From Comamonas testosteroni (GTDB lineage: Bacteria; Pseudomonadota; Gammaproteobacteria; Burkholderiales; Burkholderiaceae_C): DNA of 64,000 nucleotides. A model generated the notes under the pieces. It saw only the letters and a list, made by a program, of their open reading frames with translations, ran no database searches and was not told the origin of the DNA. The first letter of the stretch is position 1. Every line of letters starts with the position of its first letter. A program made the position numbers and the translations under genes. Below, in pieces: positions 37,678 to 45,835 of the stretch. The stretch lies in contig NZ_KZ984452.1 of assembly GCF_003569915.1 (NCBI RefSeq), positions 58,658 through 122,657 on the forward strand, read 5' to 3'.

Positions 37678-38586
37678 TTACTCGATGTTTTGCACTTGCT
37701 CGCGCATTTGCTCGATCAGCACCTTCATGTCCACGCTGATGCGGGTCAGCTCCAGCGTGGCAGATTTGGAGCCCAGCGTATTGGCTTCGCGGTGCAGTTC
37801 CTGAATCAGGAAGTCCAGACGCTTGCCGATATCGCCGCCTTTTTTCAGCAGGCGCTCGATTTCGTCCAGGTGCGAGCCAAGGCGGGTGATTTCTTCCGCC
37901 ACGTCGATGCGGATGGCGAAAGCCGTGGCTTCGGCCAGTGCGCGGTCCTGGGCGGCTTCGGGGGCGACAGAGCCTTCGCCCAGTGCCATGGCTTCCTTCC
38001 AGCGCTCCAGAAACTTCTGGCGCTGCTGTTCGACCAGCTGGGGCACCAGCGGGGCAGCGGTTTTGGCCAGCTCGCGCAGCTGCTGGATACGGTCGATCAG
38101 CATGGCCGACAGGCGCTCGCCTTCACGGGCGCGGGCTGCCAGCAGCTCGGTGATGGCCTGCTCGGCCAGCGCGGGGGCGATTTCGCTCCAGTCCTGGCTG
38201 GAAGTGCTGGCTCCGCTGCACAGGCGCAGTGCATCAGCGACGGAGAGGTCGCGGGCGTTGGGCAGCCAAGCCTGGATGGAGTCCTGAAGACTGACCAGGC
38301 GCTGGAGTTGCGGGGCCGAAGGAATGGAAAGGGCCTGGTTGTCGTTGCCGTCAATGGCGGCGCGCACTTCGACCTTGCCGCGCTTGAGGCGGGCGGTGAG
38401 CAAAGTGCGCAGGGCCGGTTCAAGGGCGCGCAGTTCGTCGGGAAGGCGAAAGGACAAATCCAGGAAGCGGCTATTGACCGCACGGATCTCAAGGCCCAGG
38501 CGGCTGCCGGACTGGGGCTCTTGACCACCCTCAACGGATGCGCTGTGCTGGGCACTTGCGTATCCGGTCATGCTGTAAACTGGCAT
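37678..38586 (-). CDS. yicC: YicC-family endoribonuclease
   Basis: 302 residues from MPVYSMTGYASA, the standard YicC start; an 8-codon in-frame extension exists. The family N-terminal signature SMTGYA, LEIRAVNSRFLDLSFRLP and the C-terminal EIERLLKKGGDIGKRLDFLIQELHREANT segment are present. YicC/YloC proteins are endoribonucleases acting on small RNAs or 5' ends. Its start is divergent from the kinase gene, 74 nt apart. Confidence 0.93.
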   Translation of the reverse strand: MPVYSMTGYASAQHSASVEGGQEPQSGSRLGLEIRAVNSRFLDLSFRLPDELRALEPALRTLLTARLKRGKVEVRAAIDGNDNQALSIPSAPQLQRLVSLQDSIQAWLPNARDLSVADALRLCSGASTSSQDWSEIAPALAEQAITELLAARAREGERLSAMLIDRIQQLRELAKTAAPLVPQLVEQQRQKFLERWKEAMALGEGSVAPEAAQDRALAEATAFAIRIDVAEEITRLGSHLDEIERLLKKGGDIGKRLDFLIQELHREANTLGSKSATLELTRISVDMKVLIEQMREQVQNIE

Positions 38587-38660
38587 TGGACTTTTGATGG
38601 ATGCTTGCAATTTCCCGATTATCCGGGTTTCGAATCATCCTTGAGGTTTACCGGTAAAAA

Positions 38661-39695
38661 ATGTCTACAAAAACCAAGCCCGCGCCATTGCCGCCAGGCA
38701 GCACGATAGGCGGATACCGGGTGGTACGCAGGATTTCGTCAGGGGGGTTCGGGATTGTCTACTTGGCCTTGGACTCCGAGGGCAAGCAGGTTGCAATCAA
38801 GGAATACCTGCCGGCCTCGCTGGCCACTCGCGCCCCCAACGAGTTGCAGCCTGCTGTCATGCCAGAAAAACTGTCCCTGTATCGCCTCGGGCTGAAAAGC
38901 TTTTTCGAGGAAGGGCGATCTCTGGCCCAGATTTCGCACGCCTCCGTGGTGAGCGTGCTCAATTTTTTCCGCGAAAACGAGACCGTTTACATGGTCATGA
39001 ACTATCTGGAGGGGGCGACCCTGCAGGAGTTCATCGTGACGGCGCGTGAACTCAAGGCGGACAAGGTGTTTCGCGAATCGACGATTCGCTCCCTGTTCGA
39101 CGAGGTGCTGCGCGGTCTGCGCATCGTGCACCAGCACAAGATGCTGCACCTGGATATCAAGCCTGCCAATATCTTCATCACCAATGATGACAAGGCCGTG
39201 CTGATCGATTTTGGTGCTGCGCGCGAGGTGCTATCCAAGGAAGGCAATTTCATCCGCCCCATGTACACGCCCGGCTTTGCTGCGCCCGAGATGTACCGGC
39301 GCGACTCGCAGCTCGGCCCCTGGACGGATATCTACGCGATTGGTGCCTGCATCTATGCCTGCATGCAGGGCATGCCGCCCAATGAAGCGCCGCAGCGCCA
39401 GGAAAAGGATCGCCTGACGCTGTCGCTGAGCAAGCTGCGCGGCATCTATTCCGACAATCTGATCGAGGTGGTGGAGTGGTGCATGGCCATGGACCCGCTC
39501 TCGCGTCCACAGTCGGTGTTTGCACTGCAAAAAGAGCTGAGCCGCGAGGGCGAGCGTCGCTACACCAAGCTCAAGATGCAGGAGCGCATGCGCATGCAGT
39601 TTGACAATATGGTGCACGACGCCAAGAAGAATCTGCAGAAATTCGGTGGTTCGGAGCGAGGCACTGTGCCTGACAGCAGCAAGCGCAAAACATGA
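38661..39695 (+). CDS. Ser/Thr protein kinase (Hanks type)
   Basis: 344 residues, cytoplasmic with no membrane segment. Gly loop ISSGGFGIVYLA (about 26-37), ATP-anchoring Lys47 (VAIKEYLP), catalytic loop HLDIKPAN (Asp165, Asn170) and DFG (Asp183). The residue before the catalytic Asp is Leu, so it is not an RD-type kinase and probably does not need activation-loop phosphorylation. The C-terminal tail (about 285-344) is basic and helical. It is coupled to a PP2C gene by a 4-nt overlap, so kinase and phosphatase likely act on common targets. Confidence 0.92.
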   Translation: MSTKTKPAPLPPGSTIGGYRVVRRISSGGFGIVYLALDSEGKQVAIKEYLPASLATRAPNELQPAVMPEKLSLYRLGLKSFFEEGRSLAQISHASVVSVLNFFRENETVYMVMNYLEGATLQEFIVTARELKADKVFRESTIRSLFDEVLRGLRIVHQHKMLHLDIKPANIFITNDDKAVLIDFGAAREVLSKEGNFIRPMYTPGFAAPEMYRRDSQLGPWTDIYAIGACIYACMQGMPPNEAPQRQEKDRLTLSLSKLRGIYSDNLIEVVEWCMAMDPLSRPQSVFALQKELSREGERRYTKLKMQERMRMQFDNMVHDAKKNLQKFGGSERGTVPDSSKRKT

Positions 39696-40597
39696 AATTT
39701 TCCGTATTCCAGCTGAGCCGCCGCGGGGGCCGTGCGCTCAATGAAGACCGAATGGGCTATTGCTACACGCGCGAATCGGCGCTGTTTGTGCTGGCCGATG
39801 GCATGGGCGGCCACCCTGATGGGGAGATTGCCGCACAGATTGCGCTGCAGGTGGTGTCCGTGCACTTTCAGCAAAAGGCCAAGCCCACGCTGCAGGATCC
39901 TCGCGCGTTTCTGGAGGAGGCCCTGTTGCAGGCCCACCGCCAGATTCTGCGCTATGCAAGCCTCAAGGGCATGATCGACACGCCGCGCACTACGCTGGTG
40001 GCTGCGGTGCTGCAGGACGGTCATGTGCACTGGGTGCATTGCGGCGATTCGCGCCTGTACTGGGTGCGCGACGGGCAGTTGCTGGAGCGTACGCGTGACC
40101 ATTCCTATAGCGAGATGCGCAAGGTCTCGGGGCTGGTAACGCAGTCCAACCGCAATGTGCTGTTCACCTGCCTGGGCTCGCCCTCCAAGCCGATCTATGA
40201 CGTAAGCGAGGCCAAGCGGCTGGAGCAGGGCGATCAGATTTTGCTGTGCTCCGACGGTCTGTGGAGCAGTGTGCCCAATGCCGAGCTGCTGCACATCATG
40301 AAGGGCCGCCCCGTGGCCCAACTGGTGCCGCAAGTAGTGGACACGGCGCTCAAGCGCGCGGGTGACAGCAGCGACAACGTCACCGTGCTGGCGCTGGAGT
40401 GGGAAACGCCCAATGTTTTCGAGCCATCGTCGATTTCCACGCAGGAGATTGATGACCAGGGTTTTGAATCCACGATACAGATGGGGCCGCTCGAAGCATG
40501 CGAGGATGAGCTGGACGACGAGGCTATCGAACGCTCGATTGCCGAGATCAACGAAGCCATTCGCCGCTCTGCAGAACGGCAGAAAACGCGCGGCTGA
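39692..40597 (+). CDS. PP2C-family Ser/Thr phosphatase
   Basis: 301 residues. PP2C metal motifs: NEDRMGY (about 17-23), LADGMGGHPDGE (about 36-47), HCGDSRLYWVRDG and DSSDNVTVLALEW. It removes phosphate from Ser/Thr residues using Mg or Mn ions. The final 60 residues are acidic and unstructured-looking. Its start overlaps the kinase stop by 4 nt. Together the pair forms a self-contained signalling module next to ppGpp and rpoZ genes. Confidence 0.92.
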   Translation: MKFSVFQLSRRGGRALNEDRMGYCYTRESALFVLADGMGGHPDGEIAAQIALQVVSVHFQQKAKPTLQDPRAFLEEALLQAHRQILRYASLKGMIDTPRTTLVAAVLQDGHVHWVHCGDSRLYWVRDGQLLERTRDHSYSEMRKVSGLVTQSNRNVLFTCLGSPSKPIYDVSEAKRLEQGDQILLCSDGLWSSVPNAELLHIMKGRPVAQLVPQVVDTALKRAGDSSDNVTVLALEWETPNVFEPSSISTQEIDDQGFESTIQMGPLEACEDELDDEAIERSIAEINEAIRRSAERQKTRG

Positions 40598-40637
40598 ACC
40601 TCTGTTCAGGCGCGGCCCGGCCTGCAGGCGGGCTTGG

Positions 40638-40690
40638 CTCTACTACTGAATCCATAGCTGATAGCGCAAGTTCTTTCAGGACTTGCGTGG
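40638..40690 (+). repeat. Intergenic repeat fragment and small hairpin
   Basis: The 100-nt gap before rdgB contains CATAGCTGATAGCGCAAGTT, a variant of the dispersed ATAGCTG repeat, plus a CAAGT/ACTTG hairpin (CGCAAGT pairs with ACTTGCG) followed by TTTTTT that could end the kinase/phosphatase transcript. Confidence 0.45.
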
Positions 40691-40699
40691 TTTTTTATC

Positions 40700-41299
40700 A
40701 TGAAAATTGTGTTGGCCTCCAACAACCGCGGCAAGCTCGCCGAGCTGCAAGACATGTTTGCTCCCCTGGGTGTGGAGCTGATTCGCCAAGGCGATCTGTT
40801 CGAGGGTGAAGCCCCCGAGCCCTATGGCACGTTTGTGGAAAACGCGCTCTCCAAAGCCCGTTTTGCCGCAGAAAAGACCGGCTTGCCCGCCATTGCCGAT
40901 GATGCCGGCATGTGCGTGGACCATTTTGGCGGTTTGCCCGGCGTGGACACCGCGTATTTCTGTACCCAGTTTGGCTACGAAAAAAGCGACGACAACAATG
41001 TGCGCGCCATGCTCGAGCAAATGCAGGGCGTGGAAAACCGCCGCGCAGCTATGGTCAGCACGCTGGTTGGCGTGCGTTCGCCCAAGGACCCCGAGCCACT
41101 GATCGCCGTGGGCCGCGTGCAGGCGCAGTTGACCACCGAGCGCCGTGGCAGCAATGGTTTTGGCTTTGACCCGGTGCTGCTGATTCCCGAGCTGGGCATG
41201 ACTTTTGCTGAGATGACGCCTGAGGTGAAGCATGCGCATAGCCATCGTGGCATCTCGTCACGAAAAATGATCGCGATGGTGAAAGACCGCTGGTTGTAA
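40700..41299 (+). CDS. rdgB: Non-canonical purine NTP pyrophosphatase
   Basis: 199 residues beginning MKIVLASNNRGKLAEL with the RdgB/HAM1 signature SNNxGK, then FVENALSKARFAAEKTGLPAIADDAG and GSNGFGFDPVL. It hydrolyses dITP, XTP and similar damaged nucleotides, keeping them out of DNA. The next gene on this strand is hemW, a common neighbour. Confidence 0.96.
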   Translation: MKIVLASNNRGKLAELQDMFAPLGVELIRQGDLFEGEAPEPYGTFVENALSKARFAAEKTGLPAIADDAGMCVDHFGGLPGVDTAYFCTQFGYEKSDDNNVRAMLEQMQGVENRRAAMVSTLVGVRSPKDPEPLIAVGRVQAQLTTERRGSNGFGFDPVLLIPELGMTFAEMTPEVKHAHSHRGISSRKMIAMVKDRWL

Positions 41300-41307
41300 C
41301 CAGCGTC

Positions 41308-41406
41308 ACCCCCTGAGCGGCTTTGCCGCTTCCCCCTCTCTGCTTCGCGGAGGGGGACGACAGCCTCGCTGCGAGGCGGCTCTTGCTCGCTGTCCCTGGG
41401 TTGGGG
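41308..41406. repeat. Intergenic repeat, family 2, copy 1
   Basis: About 100 nt beginning ACCCCCTGAGCGGCTTTGCC and containing GGGGGACGACAGC followed by GGCGGCTCTTGCTCGCTGTC. The same order of blocks (CCCCCTGAG, a GCGGCTT palindrome, GGGGGACGACAGC, CTTGCTnGCTGTC) recurs at 54668. Internal palindromes suggest an RNA-structured or extragenic palindrome family. Confidence 0.6.
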
Positions 41407-41456
41407 CATGCTGGTTCTAGCTGCATCGGTTTTGCCTAGAAAAGCACATCGTTCCC

Positions 41457-42689
41457 ATGATCCCCATTCAGCCTCAATCGCCCGAGACTGCCGAAGCCGC
41501 CGTTCAGCGCGATATTCAGCATTACATGCGCCCTGGCACGCTGCAGCTGGGCAGCTTGCCGCCGCTGTCGCTGTATGTGCATCTGCCGTGGTGCCTCAAG
41601 AAATGCCCGTATTGCGATTTCAACTCGCATGGCTGGAGCAAGAACGACGCCCTGCCTGAAAATCGCTATATCGATGCGCTGATGGCCGACCTGGAAAGCG
41701 CGCTGCCGCTGATCTGGGGGCGCACGGTGCACAGCGTCTTCATGGGCGGTGGAACGCCCAGCCTGTTTTCGCCTGAATCCATAGACAAGCTGATCGCCGG
41801 TCTGCGTGCGCGGCTGCGCATGGAGCCGGACTGCGAAATTACCATGGAGGCCAACCCCGGTACGTTTGAGAAAGACCGCTTCAAGGCCTTTCGCGCGGCG
41901 GGCGTGAACCGTCTCTCGATTGGCGTGCAGAGCTTTGATGACCGCTTTTTGCAGGCTGTGGGCCGCGTGCATGATGCGGCGCAGGCAAAGGCTGCCGTGC
42001 GCGAGGCGGCGGACAATTTCGAGACCTTCAATATCGATCTGATGTATGCGCTGCCGGGCCAATCTATCGCCGATCTGCAGCGCGATGTGGATACGGCGCT
42101 GTCCTTTGCGCCGCCGCATCTGTCGATCTATCACCTGACGATCGAGCCCAACACCTATTTCGCCAAATACCCGCCCGTGGTGCCCGAGGACGACACGGCC
42201 TATGACATGCTCGACCTGATCACGGCCAGCACCACACAGGCGGGCATGAAGCGCTATGAGGTCTCAGCCTATGCCAAGGAAGGTCACCAGTGCTTTCACA
42301 ACAGCAACTACTGGCAGTTTGGCGACTATCTGGGCATTGGTGCGGGCGCGCACAGCAAACTGAGCTTTGCGCACCGCGTCGTGCGGCAAGTGCGTTTTCG
42401 TGATCCCGCCCGCTATATGGACATGGCGCTGGCCGGCACGCCGCTGGCGCAGGACAACGAGGTCAAGCGCTCTGAGCTGCCGTTTGAGTACATGCTTAAC
42501 GCGCTGCGCCTGCGCGAGGGCTTTGCGCTGCAAACCTTTATGGAGCGCACGGGTCTGCCCATGTCAGCCATTGCCAAGGGGCTGGACGAGGCGCAGGCCA
42601 AGGGCCTGATCACCCGCGACTTCGGACGCGTCGTACCGACCGAGCGCGGGTTTGATTTCTTGAGCGACCTGCAGGAAATGTTTCTTTAG
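41457..42689 (+). CDS. hemW: Radical SAM haem chaperone HemW
   Basis: 410 residues. The radical SAM cluster motif is in CLKKCPYCDFNSHGW (CxxxCxxC, near residue 44), followed by SVFMGGGTPSLF and EANPGTFE, then FNIDLMYALPGQ and the HemN C-terminal domain. HemW binds haem and delivers it to respiratory enzymes; it is not a true coproporphyrinogen oxidase. It converges with the I78 lipoprotein gene, overlapping it by 4 nt. Confidence 0.93.
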   Translation: MIPIQPQSPETAEAAVQRDIQHYMRPGTLQLGSLPPLSLYVHLPWCLKKCPYCDFNSHGWSKNDALPENRYIDALMADLESALPLIWGRTVHSVFMGGGTPSLFSPESIDKLIAGLRARLRMEPDCEITMEANPGTFEKDRFKAFRAAGVNRLSIGVQSFDDRFLQAVGRVHDAAQAKAAVREAADNFETFNIDLMYALPGQSIADLQRDVDTALSFAPPHLSIYHLTIEPNTYFAKYPPVVPEDDTAYDMLDLITASTTQAGMKRYEVSAYAKEGHQCFHNSNYWQFGDYLGIGAGAHSKLSFAHRVVRQVRFRDPARYMDMALAGTPLAQDNEVKRSELPFEYMLNALRLREGFALQTFMERTGLPMSAIAKGLDEAQAKGLITRDFGRVVPTERGFDFLSDLQEMFL

Positions 42690-43081
42690 CCGCAGCGCAG
42701 CGCGGTAATCTTGCCTGCTTCGTTGGTGATGATGTTCAGCCGCTCCTGGTTGTAATCCATGGTGGCGGGCTGGTTCTCGCCCAGCACGCGCACCATATAG
42801 GCACCGGCTTTTTTGCGAATCATCTCTACCGTGGACGGCACGGTGTTGTGGCCGATATAGAGCTGCACGGGCTTGTCATTGCAGATCTGCTGCATGCGAG
42901 GGGGCGGTGGAGGAGCAGCAGGAGCCGCAGGGGCGACAGGGGTGGATGGCCCTGTGCCAATGACCGGGCTGGTGGGCTTGGTTGCAGGAGCGGGCTCATT
43001 GGTGGCACAACCCGTGACCGCCAGGGCCAGAGCGGCCACCGCGCAGCCGAGCAGAAAACGTGGAGCGTTAGGACTTGTCAT
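42686..43081 (-). CDS. Lipoprotein with I78-type peptidase-inhibitor domain
   Basis: About 131 residues from the ATG at 43081. Signal peptide with the lipobox VTGC, then a Pro/Ala-rich linker. The C-terminal domain (about 75-131, VEMIRKKAGAYMVRVLG, then DYNQERLNIITNEAGKI and a final LRCG) fits the small I78 inhibitor family: an N-terminal cysteine (QICND) pairs with the terminal CG. Probably an envelope protease inhibitor. Converges with hemW. Confidence 0.75.
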   Translation of the reverse strand: MTSPNAPRFLLGCAVAALALAVTGCATNEPAPATKPTSPVIGTGPSTPVAPAAPAAPPPPPRMQQICNDKPVQLYIGHNTVPSTVEMIRKKAGAYMVRVLGENQPATMDYNQERLNIITNEAGKITALRCG

Positions 43082-43266
43082 GACTGACACGATAGCTGGT
43101 CTGAAGCGGCTTGTTGTCAGGGTGAACATTCAAAGTGCAAACACCTGCAACTGGTGTTTGCTATAAGATTGAAAGCGGATAGCCTAGGCTATATCTAGGC
43201 TTGAGTGCCAAATCTCCCAGAAACCCATAGATTTCCAAGACATTCAGCTTCTGTATCAGGAGCGTG

Positions 43267-44448
43267 TCAAGAGGCGGGGTTTCCGCCCTCGGCCTGGAAT
43301 AGCCCTGGTTGCAGATCGCTGGCCTGCAATTTGCGGGCCGCTTTTTCAGCACGCTTGCGGCTGTCGAAGGGACCGCTGCGCAGGCGGATGACTTCGCCCT
43401 TGTTGCTGGGCAGGCTCTGACGCAGCACGGGTAGCTTGGACTTTTCCAGCATGGCTGCAGCCTTGGCAGCATTGGCCGGGTCAGAGAACACGCCCACATT
43501 CAGATAGAACTTGCCGGGGACCAGATCGCTGGCCGGGTGGCTAGGTGCTTCAGCCGTGGCGGGTTTTGCGACGGCGGGCGAAGGTTCTATTGGCGCAACA
43601 GGTGTGGGGGATGTCGCTTCAATGGGTGCAGTTGCAGACTCTGCGGGAACTTGCTCGGGTGCCGGAATGGGGGCAGTTGCAGGAGCGTTGACTGGCGCCG
43701 CCACTTGAGCTGGTGTAGCCGGAGCTGCAGTGACCGGGACAGGCGCTACTGGCGCAGCCTGCCGGGTTGGCAGCAGTGCCAGTCCGGCCCCCGCAGCAGC
43801 GGCCAGCGGCAGGGCCAGCACCATCAAGGCAATGGCTTTTTGATGAGTGGGCGCAGCCTGGGCCTGCAGTGTCTGATGCACCTGGGCCATATTGGGTGCA
43901 TCGGCAATGGCTTGCAGGGTTTGTTGCCTGACCTTGCGCCAGTACCAGCCATTGCCCAACAGCCCGGGCACGGCCACGGCCACCAGCCATAGCGCTGCGC
44001 CCAGCCCCAGAGCAATGGCGTGCGGCAGCGCAGGGCGCAGGCCAAACCACCAGATCAGGGCCACAACGGTCACAGCGGCCAGATATTGCGCCGCTTCGCG
44101 CCACAGGCCGCGCAGGCTGCACCAGGCCAGCGTAAAGAAGGCAGCAGCCATATTCCAGCTGGGCAGGCTGCGGTCCAGCGCATCAAAGCGCTTGAACTGC
44201 GCCAGATAAAACGCTTGCGAGCGCGGACCGATGCGGCTCGCATAAAGCTGGGGCAGCAGGCCGCTGTCTTCCTCAGGCGCTGCATTGCCTTGCAGACTGT
44301 GCTGCATGGAGTACTGCGCCGCCGCAAAAGCTCCGGCAATGGAGGCCGGCAGCGGACTGCGACCAGGCGCGGCGTGCAGCACAGGCTCCTGCCGCGTGGC
44401 GCTGTCGGCTTGGGGGGCGGGCGTGGAGGTATCCGGGGCAACTGGCAT
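43267..44448 (-). CDS. Membrane protein with DUF2628-like and SPOR domains
   Basis: 393 residues. A soluble N-terminal part (1-115), then membrane helices (about 105-170) in the pattern of DUF2628 proteins, a long Ala/Pro linker (about 225-310) and a C-terminal SPOR domain (about 313-390, FYLNVGVFSDPANAAKAAAMLE and VIRLRSGPFDSRKRAEKAARKL). SPOR domains bind denuded glycan at division septa, so the protein probably reaches from the inner membrane to septal peptidoglycan. Confidence 0.8.
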   Translation of the reverse strand: MPVAPDTSTPAPQADSATRQEPVLHAAPGRSPLPASIAGAFAAAQYSMQHSLQGNAAPEEDSGLLPQLYASRIGPRSQAFYLAQFKRFDALDRSLPSWNMAAAFFTLAWCSLRGLWREAAQYLAAVTVVALIWWFGLRPALPHAIALGLGAALWLVAVAVPGLLGNGWYWRKVRQQTLQAIADAPNMAQVHQTLQAQAAPTHQKAIALMVLALPLAAAAGAGLALLPTRQAAPVAPVPVTAAPATPAQVAAPVNAPATAPIPAPEQVPAESATAPIEATSPTPVAPIEPSPAVAKPATAEAPSHPASDLVPGKFYLNVGVFSDPANAAKAAAMLEKSKLPVLRQSLPSNKGEVIRLRSGPFDSRKRAEKAARKLQASDLQPGLFQAEGGNPAS

Positions 44449-44601
44449 ACAGGCAATTGTGTCACGGCGTTACATCGTCCAAAGCGCGAGAAGCCACCCC
44501 TGAATGGGCTTGATTCAGTCGCATAGCTGACTGTGTCATCACGGTGAGCCTTTGAGAATGCGCTGCATCCGATCAGTGCATTACTACAAGGGAGATGTTG
44601 C

Positions 44602-45834
44602 GTGATGAAAAGCTCGATTTTTGCCGGGGCCCTGTTGGCTGCGGTGGCTGCTCAAGCACAGCCAGTCATGAAAATTGCCATGATTGACCCGTTGAGCGGC
44701 CCGATGGCGGATGTCGGCAAGATCTTTGAAAATCATTTGCGCTTTGCTGCCGACAATATCAATGCAGCCGGTGGAATGGATGGCGTCAAGCTTGAAGTGC
44801 TGGCCTACGACAACAAGCTCTCCACCCAGGAGAGTCAGGCTGCCCTGCAAGCCGCTGTTGGGGCAGGGGTGAAGGCCGTGTTTGTGGGCGGAGGATCCGC
44901 GACAGTGGGCGCTGTGGTGTCTGCAGCCAATCGGCATAACGCGCGCAACCCCGACAAGGCAGTGCTGGTGTTTAACTACGGTGGGTATGACCCTGAGCTG
45001 CTGGGCAAGCAGTGCTCTTTCTGGCATTTCATGACGGATGCGCAAGTGCCCATGCGCATGAAGGCCATGGCGGATTTTGTGAAGCGGACGCCCGAGATCA
45101 AAAAGATTTATTTCCTGAACCCGGACTATAGCTTTGGGCGTCAATGGACGGCTTATGGCAAGCAGATGCTCAAGGAGGCACGCCCGGATGCGGAGCTTGT
45201 CGGTGAAGATTTCTTTCCCACAGGCAGCGTCAAGGACTTTGCTCCTTACATCGCGAAGATGCGCGCTGCCGGTGCGGACACTGTGGTGTCAGGCAACTGG
45301 GGCAACGATATGGCACTCATGATTCGCGCGGCCGGTGATGCGGGCTACCCGCTGCGTATCCTCACGCACTCCAGTGCGAACAAGTCGACGATGATTGCGC
45401 TGGAAGCCGCGAAGATCGTCAAGCTCAGCGCCGTAGGCGACTGGTTTCCGGGCGATGAAAGCAATGCGGTACTGGCAGCCCAGGCCGTTGCTTTCGAGAA
45501 GAAGTACAAGGAGCCTTTTTACCTGGCCCGCCTTTCCACCGCCACCGAGTTGCTGGCGCAGGGCGTGAAAAAAGCCAAGTCGACGGACCCCGTGAAAATT
45601 GCCCTGGCGCTGGAGGACATCAGTTACCGCTCCTTGGTCGGGGATGTGAAGGTGCGCAAGCAGGATCACCTGCTGCTGTCTGCGCAAAAAATCTATACCA
45701 ACCAGGTGGTGGATGGAAAGCTGGTCAAAAAAGGTTTTGATGGCACAAACCAGGGCTTCATTCAGGAGTCGGTGTCGCCTGCCAGCGCTCTGACCGTGCC
45801 CAATCAGTGCGAGATGAAGCGTCCAGGAGCCTGA
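44602..45834 (+). CDS. Branched-chain amino acid-type ABC substrate-binding protein
   Basis: About 410 residues (GTG 44602 or the next ATG 44605; an AGGGAGA site lies just upstream). Signal peptide ending AVAAQAQ. The mature part begins MKIAMIDPLSGPMADVGKIFE, the Leu/Ile/Val-binding protein (type I periplasmic binding fold) start, with GGGSATVGAVV and NYGGYDPE in the first lobe. No ABC permease or ATPase genes are nearby, and the next gene is an acyl-CoA ligase one base downstream, so the ligand may be an aromatic or fatty acid rather than an amino acid. Confidence 0.85.
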   Translation: MMKSSIFAGALLAAVAAQAQPVMKIAMIDPLSGPMADVGKIFENHLRFAADNINAAGGMDGVKLEVLAYDNKLSTQESQAALQAAVGAGVKAVFVGGGSATVGAVVSAANRHNARNPDKAVLVFNYGGYDPELLGKQCSFWHFMTDAQVPMRMKAMADFVKRTPEIKKIYFLNPDYSFGRQWTAYGKQMLKEARPDAELVGEDFFPTGSVKDFAPYIAKMRAAGADTVVSGNWGNDMALMIRAAGDAGYPLRILTHSSANKSTMIALEAAKIVKLSAVGDWFPGDESNAVLAAQAVAFEKKYKEPFYLARLSTATELLAQGVKKAKSTDPVKIALALEDISYRSLVGDVKVRKQDHLLLSAQKIYTNQVVDGKLVKKGFDGTNQGFIQESVSPASALTVPNQCEMKRPGA

Positions 45835-45835
45835 G

